Positions 32,964 through 44,349 of a stretch of DNA of 64,000 bases are shown one piece after another; positions within the stretch are counted from its first letter, which is position 1, and every line of letters starts with the position of its first letter. Made by a program: the position numbers and the translations under genes. The notes under the pieces are model-generated. The model was not told where the DNA came from. It was given only the letters and a program-made list of their open reading frames with translations, and did not search any database. Source of the stretch: Flectonema sp. DT1601 (taxonomy: Eukaryota; Euglenozoa; Diplonemea; Diplonemida; Diplonemidae); contig OZ025791.1 of assembly GCA_964019425.1 (NCBI GenBank), positions 720,501-784,500 on the forward strand, read 5' to 3'.

Positions 32964-33920
32964 AGGCTAACATTCTGAATACACCCTCCTACGACAGCGA
33001 TAAGAACAATCAATACTTGTGGTACACAGATGCAAACAGAAGCTCCATCGGAGTTTAAGTGGTTGGATGATATTACATATTACGAAGTTATCCAAAACTT
33101 TGACTGTAACTGTGATGATGGTTATGCAATTGAAGTTGACCTTGAGTATGCTGAGAAACTACACAACAATCACTGGACTTTGACTTTCCGCTTGCACCAT
33201 ATAATGGGGCAGTCGGATACGACGAGCTATCAGAGTACCAGTAGAACATCATCAATAGGAAGCAACAGGGTAATCACAACAAATTGATATGTGACTTCAA
33301 CGATCGTATCAAGCAGGAAAACAACATCGAGTACCTCAAGTTCCTTCTCGATCGTGGGTTGGTATTGAAGAAGGTTCACAGGGCTGTCAGCTACAAGCAA
33401 AGCGCTTGGATGAAAAGTTATATTGAATTGAACAGCGACGCCAGAAGGCTGCAAACAAACTTGACAAGGATCTCTACAAACTGCTGAACAATTCAGTTTA
33501 TGGAAAGACTCTGGAGAATGTCATGGAAGGACGCATTGCAAATTGGTTGATAACAACGAAGATGATTTAATCAAAGCTCATGTGTAGGTTGGATATGACT
33601 GTTAAGTTAGATAAGCCAGTTTACGCCCATATTATGATGGAGAAGGTTTCCCTGGTTTACACAGACACCGCCTATCAATCAAACCTGGGAATGAACAATC
33701 ACTGCACGAGTCGTTTGAAGGATTGAAGGGGAAATTAGATACTAGCCCCTACACAGAAGATCGTAAGGAGGTTCCAGGTTACTTAAAGGATGAAACGGAT
33801 GGCAAACTCATCACCGAAGTCCTTGCATTGAAGGCTAAAACATATGCATCCACAACAGCTGAGCATATGGAGATAAAGGCAAAAAGTGGCGTTGATAGCA
33901 AATACAATACATTTGAGTAA
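32964..33920 (+). mobile_element. Polinton/Maverick-type DNA polymerase B fossil
   Basis: A degenerate fragment of a protein-primed family B DNA polymerase of Polinton type. Recognisable pieces, in normal order, are a GYAIEVDLEY motif near 33120, YKQSAWMKSYIELN near 33400, LNNSVYGKTLENV near 33490, a VYTDT motif near 33660 and a terminal segment with KDETDGKLITEVLALKAKTY near 33790-33850. It is broken in several places and only the palm/C-terminal part of the polymerase remains. No capsid, protease, packaging ATPase or integrase gene and no terminal repeats are visible nearby. Old, long inactive. Confidence 0.75.
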
Positions 33921-34381
33921 TACTCGTGTCGTACATCCAATGTGAATGGAAGGGAGTAAGTGTTGACAACTCAGAAACAAGGATGCTGAATTACCAGCCA
34001 CCCTGCAAAGTTGGGCTGTGTCAGGTTCTGCTGCTCCTCACTCAGACCTGTACCCTGCATTGCCCTTAATATCTTAAGGGTATCAAAACTGAAATTAGAC
34101 GCGATGCGGGTGTCCTGGGACTGCTTACCAATTTCGATTCGGTTTTGTGCCAGCCACAGTAGAGAGGCAGAAGAAGCCCATCAGAAGAAGGATGCAAATC
34201 TGTTTTTGTGTATGTCTCTTTTTCTGGTAAAAGTCGAACAGTTGTCTTGTTATTGTTATCATTACATGTCATTCACCTCACAGCCATATTAATAGACTTA
34301 TCACATACACTACGGGAGGAATTGCCTTTGTTTAGTTCTGTGCCTAGCAGTGTAATTATTATTTACAGTCACGTCCACCAA
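33921..34381 (+). other. Boundary between mobile remains and host genes
   Basis: No supportable gene. Short overlapping ORFs on both strands here are not convincing. The stretch must contain the 3' end of the mobile remains and the upstream region of the next gene. Confidence 0.5.
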
Positions 34382-35457
34382 ATGTCTTTGTTTATATACA
34401 ACAATCGACACCCGCGGAGGACATATGGAGAAACATATATGAAGATTGTTTATTTGGTACTGGCCATGGCTTTGGGTGCCGCGTGGTTGGTTTCAGTTGC
34501 ACTGTGGATGGAAGGAATCAACGACACAATTGATGGATACTGGAGTGGAAGTGATTTTAAGTTGAAAACCACAGTTGATAACATACTAAAAGAATGTACT
34601 CACACTGCGAAAATTAAAATTGGTGAACATGATTTTCAGACAACCGTAAATTACAGCAGTCACAAGTATTTTATGGCAACTGCTGTGGAGACACAAACTG
34701 AATCGTTTGCAGTATCATTGATTGCAGTTTTACTATCAGTTATTAATAAAGTGTTTCTGTACAGATCAAACAGGTGGTTTTACAGGTTCAAAGGAATGAT
34801 AATAAGAACAAACGTAATCCTACCTTCTGCTGAAGTTGTTTTCCACATCTGGTCAATCGTAGCGATTGCTAGAACCTTTGAGCCTTGTTCATTCGTCACT
34901 AACTACATCGATGCCTGTGCTGGTGTTATAGAAATCGATCATAATTTCAATCAACCACTTTATGGTCTGCTTATCGTTCTGTGTGTAAACTTGGTTGTTA
35001 TGTTTATTGCTTTATTGTGTATTATTAGAGATGCCTACAAGAGTGAGAATAAGCGGTATGTTTTTTTTTAAAAAAAGAATTATACAGAATGATTAACTCT
35101 TATAGAAAACTAAATTAAAACAACAGCTGGGTTAGAGTTTGGTACAAAGGTTCACATACTAAGGCACGTAAGGGGATTATGAAGGGAGATCCAGACCCAA
35201 ATGATGACATACTCCCACCAGTCAAATCTATTTACCGAGTTCTTGATGAATATCCAGATATTTTTGAGGGATACATCCATAGGCGTGAAGAAGCATCACG
35301 ACATGTAAAGTCTGAAGTAGCCGGTCCTATTTATAACGGTCATGAACTTGAACCACAGACTATGTTCGGAAACCATGGAGGTTTATATAGTCAACCTGAT
35401 AACATGCACGAAGTTGAATTCTCTCCTGCCAGTAACGTTCAGGCGTCTGAACTTTAG
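34382..35457 (+). CDS. Four-helix membrane protein, two exons
   Basis: I choose the Met at 34382 (MSLFIYNNRHPRRTYGE), since the frame is open further upstream but reads like leader sequence. Exon 1 is 34382-35055; the intron is 35056-35126 (GTATGT...CAACAG, 71 bp); exon 2 is 35127-35457. The join keeps frame (CG+C = Arg) and exon 2 has no in-frame stop before 35457. Four hydrophobic helices lie in exon 1: about YLVLAMALGAAWLVSVALW, FAVSLIAVLLSVINKVF, LPSAEVVFHIWSIVAI and LYGLLIVLCVNLVVMFIAL. A loop of about 70 residues with Cys lies between the first two. Exon 2 gives a hydrophilic tail of about 110 residues with PPVKSIYRVLDEYPD. Tetraspan topology, but no family signature recognised. Confidence 0.65.
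35056..35126 (+). other. Intron of the four-helix protein gene
   Basis: Donor CG^GTATGT and acceptor AACAACAG^CTGG, 71 bp, T/A-rich. Removing it joins two open frames in phase 2; without it the protein would end eight bases after the donor in a T run. Confidence 0.7.
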
Positions 35458-37943
35458 ATTTTTTGACTCAAATTCATGTGCCCACTTTCAACATACACCA
35501 CACGGTAATGCATCTCAGGGTTACTAATAATTACTCCCCTGACAGGCCCGTTGCGGAAGTTTTCAGCGGTAAGTGCCGTTTTCTCCGTTACTGTTGTAAG
35601 CTGTCTACTTCCTCATTTATGACAGTTTCCTTTTGTGCCCCTCATTCATCCTGATGAATGCTGGTGGAGATTTACAGTTTTTCCTCCAAAGAAAAAAACG
35701 TATCATTCATATTGAAAAAGAGAATGCTGACGACAAACTCTTTGGCTCTCTCACTTTGAAAGCAAGGAAGCAGTTCGTTTGTAGATGATTATTTCCCCCC
35801 CCCTTTCGTTATATTTGTCAATACCTGTCCTCTTTAAGTAATCTTTTCTTCCCCCCCCACTATTATATTTAATTACAGTATCAAGTTATCCCCGCCTTTT
35901 TCCCCCTTTTTTTTTCCCGCTTTTCACAAGCAGATCGGCTTTGCCTATTGAATAAAGATAACCCCGTAAATATGGAGATCGCATGGTGTCGTCTTGAAAT
36001 AACACTTCCATGAAGGGTTTTATATCAGTCAGCCAAGGCTTCTTCCTTGACAGCTACCTCCTGTTTCTGAGGTTGGGTAGTCTATTCATGAGTGTTTCTT
36101 CAACAGATGTCAAAGTATTATTTTGGATTGTAGGCTTTAAGCTTTTTATTTTATTAACATCTTAAGTAGTCTGTGCACCTTGAGCCAATGAAGCAGCTGA
36201 AAGGATGGACAGTCGTTAGACAAATACCTCCTTAGTTGTTTTATCGAAAGGAAATCGCGGGCTAAATTATAATCTTACCAGCGAAGTTGTCCTCGAGGTA
36301 TTTTTTTTTTTCGGCTTTTTGGCAGTTGCGGAAATCCGCGAAAATCTTTTTTTTACCCTCATTGTCAACAAAACATAAATAATTATGTAAGGCGTGTTTT
36401 TTTTTTTCCCCTTATCCCCTCTTCTTTCTTTTCCTCCTTCAAGTAAGGGGAATTTTTGTTTAAAGTTTCCCACTTAATTAGGTCTTAAAATCAAAAGAAT
36501 AGAGTCCACAATGAACAGGATAAGTTAGGCAATCGATGACACTGATGAGAGTCATAACTGTGCGATCCTATCATAGCTCTTTTCTCTGATGTGTAATTAT
36601 TTTCTTATTATTTTTTTTTTATTTAAAAAATGAAAGTATTGAAGGCTTTTGAAACAATGGAGCAGCTCTCTGTCTGCGTTTTTCAAGCTCCTTTCTTGTT
36701 CGAACTGTATTATCTGTTATGTCCTTTTTTTTTAATTTTATTTTTTTTTGTTTTCTTTTTTCCTGACCCATTTATTTACAAAAATAGATGTTAGTTAACT
36801 TACTGTAGAAATGTTCTTTTATAGAGCACTTGTCCTTTTTTTTTCCCTTTTACGTAGAAGTGTTGTGCAAAACAATAAAACACATAAAGCGATCCGTTAT
36901 AGATCTACCACTGCATTATTGGCGATCCTTGAAGAGCTACCCAGTTCTCTTTGAGCGTCTTAACTGTATTCAGTAGCTCATTGATTCACTAACTATTTCG
37001 TGCTAATAACTAACTTGTGCTCTTGATAATGTAGCATTCATTGACATTTATATACGGTGACTGTAAATGGTTGACGTAGTTCCTTTGCTGAGAAGCGCAA
37101 CCGCAGTGAAGTAGGACCACGACACCGCAGTGTCGCCCTTTTTTTCTTCGCTGAAGAAGGCTGGATTTTTTAATTTTTAGCCCGAAAACCAAAAAAATCA
37201 TTATTATCTGTTTGATGTCCTTACGAATTTAGATCAAACTGCTGAACTGGTAAGCAGAAATGAGAGCTTCTCTGTGTTTCCTTACATTGTTATGTATGTG
37301 TTAGTTTGTCTTTACTGTTAGTTATGTCTAACCTTAATTAAAAGAAGGGAAAACACCAAGAAACATAATCAATTCAAGTTAGTAATAATTTGTATTTTTT
37401 TTTTTTTTTTTTTTTAAAAAGGGAAAACCATAAATAAAAGAAAGAGGAATTGATATCACTATCGCAGTGCTTTTGAGTGAGTTGAGTTGTTACTTCAAAG
37501 GTCCTTTTTGGGTAAATACTGCAATGAAAATATCGCAGAGGAACTTCAACATTTGTTTGTTCTTTTCGTTGTCTTCAATTGAAAAAAAAAAATGTCTCTG
37601 TAGTTTTTCCCTTTTCCCTTTTTTTTTTTAAGTTTATGTTATGTTATTCCTGTTATTATTATTTTCTTTCTTCCTCATTTTTTCCCCCCTTCTTTTTTTT
37701 TATATAAAAAAAACAACAACTAGAAATACGAATGGAACCTTTAACAATAAAAATAATAGATAACTTCACTTTGGTAAGTATATCGATTTGGATGTTTTTG
37801 TTGTTGTTCTTTTTCAGATTCAGTTAAATTAGTTCTTCATTCAGGATTCACATTAGTGTAAATAATATAAATATAAAAATAGAAAAGGTATATAAAGTAA
37901 AGTAACTCATCGATTTATTATAGAGAAATTTAAACAAACAAAA
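35458..37943 (+). other. Intergenic, no gene seen
   Basis: About 2.5 kb of AT-rich DNA with many T8-T20 tracts and a few C runs (35798, 35855). Small ORFs on both strands are short and made of homopolymer residues. The likely polyadenylation and promoter regions of the flanking genes lie here; I recognise no RNA gene. Confidence 0.6.
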
Positions 37944-39011
37944 ATGTCAAAAATACGTTTTGGATTTTGTGGTGCAGGTATGATAGCGACCAAGAACGTG
38001 AAAGCCATGCAGTCAGTCGAAGAAATTGAAATTGTATTCGTCGGATCAAGAGACGTTAGTAAATCAAAGGAGTTTGCGGAGACCTACTCTATACCTCGAT
38101 TCGGAAGTCTAGAAGAAGTATGTGACGATAAAGAGGTGGATGCAATATACTTCTGTGTTCCAACCTCCGTTCGAAAAGATTGGGTAATGAGAGCCATCGC
38201 AAATGGAAAGCATTGTTTAGTTGAAAAGCCTAATAATAATGCAGCTGAAACAATTGAAATGTTCGCAGCAGCACCACCCGGACTTATCGTAATGGACGGA
38301 ACCATGTGGTTACAGGCAACTAGAACTGAACATTTAAGAAAAGTCCTCCATGAAGATAAAAAGATTGGTTGCATTAAACACATAAACGCTGCATTTACGG
38401 CATTCTTCCCAAGAGAAGCAGTAGCTGAAGGAATCCGTGGAGACCCTTCACTAGAACCAGGTGGTGGTCTTGCTGACATGGGTTGGTACACAGTCGGTGC
38501 TATTTTATTTGGATTTGATTACGAACTCCCAGCGCGAGTTAGAGCAACTGCAGAACTGCTTCCATCAGGTGCTTCTTATCAGGTCTTTGGAACACTGGAG
38601 TTCACAGACGGAAGAATTGCACAATTCGATGCTGGTTACGCACTTCCACTCAGACAGTATTACGAAATAAATGGAACTGAAGGCATGTTGCGTGTCAACG
38701 ACTTTGTAAACCCGCCAGCTATGAGTCCGTCGAGTTTTGTTGGAGCGTCTACAGAGAAGCCTGAAAAGTATTGGATTATGAGTGACACTTCAGGAGTGTG
38801 GGTTACAAACGACGGGGAACATAAAACTATTTCTGGTGTTGAAGATGTCCACGAAGTTGAAATGTTCAAAAATTTCATCCAGGCTATTAAATCTAAAACT
38901 CCAAACAAAAGATGGCAACTCAGCAGTACCAAAACTCAAACTGTCATCGACGCTCTTCTCAAGTCAGTCAAAGAAGACGGTGCCTACGTTGCCATTACTC
39001 CCTCTGTTTAG
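37944..39011 (+). CDS. GFO/IDH/MocA-family NAD(P)-dependent oxidoreductase
   Basis: 355 aa, the usual length of the family. N-terminal Rossmann fold with FGFCGAGMIA (residues 6-15) as the dinucleotide-binding glycine motif, then strands to CVPTS (71-75) and CLVEKP (91-96), the conserved EKP motif at the nicotinamide site. The C-terminal alpha/beta substrate domain has GGGLADMGWYTVG (173-185); its D-x3-Y spacing resembles dihydrodiol dehydrogenase-type members (Asp and Tyr pair) rather than the Asp/His pair of inositol dehydrogenase. Probably cytosolic, oxidising a sugar or diol; substrate not predictable. Single exon, start ATGTCAAAA after AAACAAACAAA. No linked pathway genes. Confidence 0.88.
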   Translation: MSKIRFGFCGAGMIATKNVKAMQSVEEIEIVFVGSRDVSKSKEFAETYSIPRFGSLEEVCDDKEVDAIYFCVPTSVRKDWVMRAIANGKHCLVEKPNNNAAETIEMFAAAPPGLIVMDGTMWLQATRTEHLRKVLHEDKKIGCIKHINAAFTAFFPREAVAEGIRGDPSLEPGGGLADMGWYTVGAILFGFDYELPARVRATAELLPSGASYQVFGTLEFTDGRIAQFDAGYALPLRQYYEINGTEGMLRVNDFVNPPAMSPSSFVGASTEKPEKYWIMSDTSGVWVTNDGEHKTISGVEDVHEVEMFKNFIQAIKSKTPNKRWQLSSTKTQTVIDALLKSVKEDGAYVAITPSV

Positions 39012-39458
39012 GGAAATGAAGAAGGGAAAACCTTATTCCAAAACTAAAGAAACTTCCAACTTCATACAAAACGTGTGTTGTCGTACTGGCCTGTTGAAAA
39101 AACAAATAACAAATAAAGAATAAGTGTCTTTGCGCACAACATATCCAATGAGTCATCTATTGAGCCTTTTTTTCTCTTTTCTTCTCTTTCTTCTTTGCAG
39201 CTATGCGAAACTTCAGCTTTGTTCTGGTTTACGATTAACGTAGGATACATTTTCAACGTGCTCATAGAAACAAACGAATAACAAGAACAACCAAACATCC
39301 TTCTTAAATTGAAAACCTTTTTACCTAATTATTCATCAGGTTCAAACTACTACTTCTACAGTACCCAAATGACTTCCGCTATAATCACTTGTTGTTATAT
39401 TAATAAAGTCAAGTCATCATATTTTATACTTAACCAGGTATTATACCTTTGTGTGGTG

Positions 39459-40289
39459 ATGTTAAATATTTTCCGATTAGTTGTATTGTTAGTAGTGTTG
39501 TCTGATGTCTTTAGTCAGAGGGTTGTTGATAGTGACGCTCCAGAGGATTTCGATGTAACAGCAATACCGGGGACAGCTTCACCTGTAATCTTTCCAACAG
39601 GTGTTCCTGTTGGATCTGAGAAGCTTGCTATTCTTGATGTTATCCTTGAAATCTTACGGTCCGGCAACATATCAGAAGAAACGAGAGCTGCTCTCACAAA
39701 ATCCATCAATGGAACAACTGAAGATCAAATAGCTGCTTTGACTAATGCACTCTCTGAACCAAATATCAGTGCTTATCACAAAGAGATTATAAACAATGCA
39801 CTTACTGCTGCTCGTAATACTCCACAGCCTATCTCTTCAGATGATGATGATGATGATGGTTTCCCTTGGCTGTTGTTAGCTATCTTAATAGGAAGTATAT
39901 TATTGTGTTGTACTGTAATTGGATTTCTGTGGAACAGGTACAGAAACAAAGAAAAGATCTCTGAATTCGACTTTGAATCTCAACCCAATATCAAGACCCC
40001 TCCATCTCCAACAACATCTCATTCATCGGATCGAAGTGTTGGAATGCCAATTTGTGAAGTCCTAAAAGTTGAAGAGTCGAAGCTTAAAATACAGGCAGCC
40101 CCACTTCCGATACAGGCACTTTCTTTTTCAGCAGGAAGAGGTTCTAGTTATCAATTTCGTACTCCTTCAGTGTCTGAATCTCAATCAAGACTTCGTCCCC
40201 TTCCAGAAGACGATTCCACTACTTCATCAATCCTTGGTGTAGGTGGAAGTGGAAGCAACCAGAAATATTATGATAAGATAGAAATATAA
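39459..40289 (+). CDS. Single-pass type I membrane protein, paralogue 1
   Basis: 276 aa. I start at MLNIFRLVVLLVVLSDVFSQ, a clean signal peptide, rather than at the upstream in-frame Met at 39309; the paralogue also begins MLN. Order: signal peptide; short SDAPEDFD segment; an Ala/Leu-rich helical domain of about 65 residues (ILDVILEILRSGNISEE to NNALTAARNTP); an acidic DDDDDDG stalk; a transmembrane helix (FPWLLLAILIGSILLCCTVI); and a cytoplasmic Ser/Pro-rich tail with LRPLPEDD near the end. The helical domain and tail motif recur in the gene at 43132, so this is a tandem paralogue. No known domain. Single exon. Confidence 0.75.
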   Translation: MLNIFRLVVLLVVLSDVFSQRVVDSDAPEDFDVTAIPGTASPVIFPTGVPVGSEKLAILDVILEILRSGNISEETRAALTKSINGTTEDQIAALTNALSEPNISAYHKEIINNALTAARNTPQPISSDDDDDDGFPWLLLAILIGSILLCCTVIGFLWNRYRNKEKISEFDFESQPNIKTPPSPTTSHSSDRSVGMPICEVLKVEESKLKIQAAPLPIQALSFSAGRGSSYQFRTPSVSESQSRLRPLPEDDSTTSSILGVGGSGSNQKYYDKIEI

Positions 40290-43131
40290 ATTACTGCAAT
40301 CGTCAGCAACTAACGTCAGAGTTCGCCTTCCAGTTGGATTCAAAAATTGATTTAATGCAAACCAGAGAGCCGCCCACAAGTGAAAATCTGATTTTGCATT
40401 AAATCTGTAATTTTAGGAGGCTTCTTAGTAAAATTTACACCTGCAGTGAAGGTGCAGTTCCCTCCTGGCTGTGCATGAAATTTTCTTTACCGGTACATGG
40501 GCTTACACTCGAAGCAGTTCCTGATCCTAACTTAAAAGACCAGGTAATGTACAGGTTGCATGCCATTCAAAGAAGAGACTGTATCAACAGACAGCATGCA
40601 AGGCTTTCTTGCATTGGCAGTTGTGTATTCTAAACTTGGCTGAATGATGACAGGTATCTCTGGTGTTGGATTGCGGCGGCAGCGTCTAGGAATTAGTATC
40701 TCTATGGTGTACCAGTGCATGCGGAAGACTTTTGTAATAAAAAATATTAACACACTTGTTTTGTACCTTGTTTTGTATCTTACTATTCTGAACCTTACGG
40801 AGACTGACTTGGGGAACAAAAAGAAAAGATGTCACTTCTCTCTCTCTTTTTCATTTTTATTTCTTTTTATTTCTTGAATTGAATAACCTCTTACTCCGAA
40901 CCTGCTTCAGTGTTGTTGTGAACTGGTAGCTCATTTTTGTAACTCAAGTTCTCTCTTAGACGGTTGTTGCTTTTCAACAATATTGACTTAGCGAAGTGTA
41001 CAAAGAGAATAAATGTAGTGACTGTTACAAGTTTCTGATGTAAAAACAGCAGAACATTTTGTTTTCATTTAGGTCTGTCCATGATAATACACAAAAGTGT
41101 TTGACGTTCCAATTTCTGCTTGGCCATTGTTTATTCAACATGCTGACTCAAGCGTCTCGTTGTTAGTGGTGTTATTGTTGCCAGACCCAAAAAAAATTTA
41201 TTTTTTTTTTTTGCAACAAAAGTCGGAGAAGAAAGAAACCATTCGGATTAAGGGCCGTTTATTTAGTTAAATAATATCCATTCCGTTACGCTCAGTACTA
41301 CTGTTTGTGATCAACAGGAGGATATAAGGCTTTATCTGAATGGTTTTCTGCTTTACAGTTCGTGAAACATTTTTTTTTGTTTATCAACTTTCTGTTTCCG
41401 TCTGTCGTTCCTCTCTTATTTCTGTTGTTTGAATTGTTGAGAATTGGTTTTATTTGTCTGCTGCCTTTTTGTTTTTATTTTTTTCAAATCTCTACACACT
41501 TACTAACTGACAGGATGTCCTAGTCACGACATAAGTGTGTCGGTATGAGTTCTGGGTCTCAGATTACGATTTTTCAAAAGGAACAAACGATTCGTTGTCA
41601 AACATCTGATGGAAGAAAAAGTAGTATAAATTAGTGCATTGTCTTGTAATAAGCTTATGACATAACTCATTCCCTTCTTCTCGGTTCATGCTTTGTGAGA
41701 AAAAAGAAGAATTTGGCAGCATACATAAATCTCTTTTAGCTTTTCTCAGTTGGTTTTTCTATTTTATTTATTTGAGATGACTGATACTCTCATCTGATTC
41801 ACAGTAATCAGAGTTGAGTTGAAGTTCGTCGAGTTAATTACCTTTTTTGCTTGTCGAAAAAAAAAAAAAATAATAAAAATAAAATTCAGAACACATTCCT
41901 TTCTGTTAAATTCCCTTTTAAGGAGAATTAAGGATATTCAATAGAAATTTATAAAGAAAAAAAAAAAAAATGCTATTAACCTTTACTTGTTAATAAGTTT
42001 TTTTTTTCACTTCTCAAAAAAAAAAACAACAAAAAACGTTGAATTGAACAAAATGTACGGAACAGTGAAGACCTAAAACTGTCTTTTTTAAACTTCCTTT
42101 TGTAAATAGATTAGTATGGTCATTCATACATACAAACTTTTTGTTGTATTTTTTTTTTTTAATAACCTTCAGTAAGTCGAATGTGCAGAAATGTCTTTTG
42201 CATGGAGTACCAACATAATTGTCCCTTCAGTTCAACGCGTTGCTCTATATCTTCACATCTTTTTTTGTAATTTAATTTTTTTCCAAAATGTAAAGAAAAA
42301 TGTGTTTCTGTTTTATTCTCCGAAAATAAATATAAATATGAAACATTTGGTTTTTTTTTTTTAATTCTACTGGCATCCTACCTGAAATATTTATTCTCTA
42401 ATTTTTTTGATTGACTGATTATCAATAATACTCCCTTGTTCTGCAACACCATTGTCACCAGGTATATTGTTAACAGTTGTGTGTTACCGAAAGGATAATA
42501 TACTTAATTGTTACATAGTATAATATCCTGTGACCAATATTCTCACGCTCTCTCTTCAGTGTTGTTGATTATCCCAACAGTGACTTGTGAGTGTTAACAT
42601 TCCTCTTCCTTTTCTTCTTCTTTTTTCTTACTTCCATCTTTTCTGTTGTCGTTGAGGTGTTGTTCTTCACACACAACGATCGGAATTCGGACATTTAGTT
42701 TTTTTTTATTCTTGTGGAAAGCAATCATATTCTAACTACACCACAATAATCCTAAACAAGATTGGGTCCTTACTTAAGTTATTGTTGCCTCGTAGCTCTA
42801 TTGAGTTAACCCGATTAGCTTACTATATCAGTGATGTACTATATTACCTCATGTTCTATTTATCTTCTCAAGACAGTGAGCAATAACTAATGTGTGTAGC
42901 TAGTGAAGGTCAATGATGGCAGCTGTGAGACTCATAATTGGTGGACTGCACAAGAGGCTGGCTTGCCGAATGCTTTAGCGTGCCTCCTCGATGACGTTTT
43001 TTTTTAGTACTTCAAATGGTCATTTGAGCACCTCTATTACCAAAATACTAAAGGATAAAAATATTATTTTTTATTTCCCCTTCCAGAACGATGAACTGTT
43101 TGCAAATATTACAAAACACAATTTCAATAAA
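40290..43131 (+). other. Long intergenic region between the two paralogues
   Basis: 2.8 kb of AT-rich DNA with T tracts. The only coding-like stretch is 40403-40633, listed separately. The 5' part probably holds the 3' UTR of paralogue 1; the 3' part shows T-rich and CAG words that could be a leader intron of paralogue 2 (TTCCCCTTCCAG at 43075-43086). Confidence 0.5.
40403..40633 (+). other. Open coding-like segment without a start codon
   Basis: 77 codons open between two stops, no upstream ATG. The composition is protein-like (VPSWLCMKFSLPVHGLTLEA, then PDPNLKDQVMYRLHAIQRRD), and the region has balanced base content unlike its AT-rich surroundings. It could be a short exon of an unseen gene or a fragment of an old insertion. 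No family recognised. Confidence 0.25.
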
Positions 43132-44349
43132 ATGTTAAATCCAATGAGATTGTTGTTGAATTTGATGTTCATAGTGGCGGTGTCATCATTTGCAGCTCCG
43201 TTAGATATCGAAGATACAAATGCTCCAAATGTTGGCCGGTCTAAGACACAAACGATAACAATAACGATTGATTTGCCAACAGAGACTATAACACGTAAAC
43301 CTACTATCACATCAACTATCGAATCAACTATCACATCTACTCTCGCATCGACCATCACATCAACTATGATTCCTGTGAGTGTCTCTCAGTCTGTGTTGGA
43401 AAGTTCAATAACAAAAGAGAGAACTAAAACAATTATCGATTCACTTCCTTCTAACACATCAAATCCAGACATCACACCAGTACCACCAGGTGAAGAGTTT
43501 ATTGCGATGGTTGAAGTAGTCGCTGAGCTTCTATCTGATCCTAGTCTTCCTTCTACAACCAGAGTAATTCTCTCAACTGTCTCTGGTGGAAATGCAACAA
43601 GCGCTGAATTACGGAGCGCTTTAACACTTGCTTTGATGGATGAAGACCTGTCTGCTTATCAAAGAGCTTTGATTCAAAATGTTCTAGCTGCAGGTCCAAC
43701 ACTTGTCCCTGCAACACCTGTCCCTGCAAGTAGCGGAATCCCATCATGGGTGTTCATACTTATAGGTGCTGGTGCGTTCTGTCTTTGTGCATTATTATGC
43801 GTACTAAATAACATTCGGAAATCGTTTAAGACAAAACCAGACAAAAACCCGCTCAGAGGTGATGTCACTATAATAGTTGATGATGTTGACACAGTAGGTA
43901 GTCGTACAAGGAATAATTCTGGAGGGTACTCTGATGAATCTGATGAAAGGTATCGTTCGTTTGCTCCAACTTCACCACTAAGTCATCATGGCGATAGGTA
44001 TGCTGGGAGTACGAGAAGTGGAAGGGGTGTTGGTTCTCCACAACATCATTATGGTGTTGGCGCACTTGATTCTGCTACTGGTTCTCCGCTCTCTGGATTC
44101 TCACCAATGACAGGTAATCATACACCAGAACAAGGTGTTCTCGGTCCTCTTGATTCTGCAAAACTTTCTCACGGTCGTGGTGAATCTCGTCACTTCCCCA
44201 ACCTTCAGCCTCTCCCTGAGGAGCACATACCCCACAGACATGTTTTGAACACTTCTATTCGGAATCCTCTACCTCCTAATCCTGCTTCCCTCAGCTTCTC
44301 ACGGTCAAGGCACAGTGTTCCTCAGAAGTATGTGGTGGTTTTCTTTTAA
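43132..44349 (+). CDS. Single-pass type I membrane protein, paralogue 2 (3' end uncertain)
   Basis: About 400 aa from MLNPMRLLLNLMFIVAVSSF, a signal peptide. Then a Thr/Ser-rich segment with repeated STI(T/E)ST words (about residues 45-85, likely O-glycosylated stalk); the same helical domain as paralogue 1 (MVEVVAELLSDPSLPSTTR to IQNVLAAGPT); a membrane helix (WVFILIGAGAFCLCALLCVL); and a long cytoplasmic Gly/Ser/His-rich tail with LQPLPEEH. Near the end, CCTCAGAA^GTATGTGG at 44328 is a good donor, at the same place where paralogue 1 has QK. The true C-terminus may therefore come from a short downstream exon (for example after TTTTAACAG at 44462) rather than the YVVVFF read-through given here. 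Confidence 0.72.
   Translation: MLNPMRLLLNLMFIVAVSSFAAPLDIEDTNAPNVGRSKTQTITITIDLPTETITRKPTITSTIESTITSTLASTITSTMIPVSVSQSVLESSITKERTKTIIDSLPSNTSNPDITPVPPGEEFIAMVEVVAELLSDPSLPSTTRVILSTVSGGNATSAELRSALTLALMDEDLSAYQRALIQNVLAAGPTLVPATPVPASSGIPSWVFILIGAGAFCLCALLCVLNNIRKSFKTKPDKNPLRGDVTIIVDDVDTVGSRTRNNSGGYSDESDERYRSFAPTSPLSHHGDRYAGSTRSGRGVGSPQHHYGVGALDSATGSPLSGFSPMTGNHTPEQGVLGPLDSAKLSHGRGESRHFPNLQPLPEEHIPHRHVLNTSIRNPLPPNPASLSFSRSRHSVPQKYVVVFF

Noticed and set aside
34011-34292. 93-codon + strand ORF upstream of the four-helix protein
   Set aside because: Overlaps a - strand ORF of the same size, no domain, and runs into the leader of the next gene.
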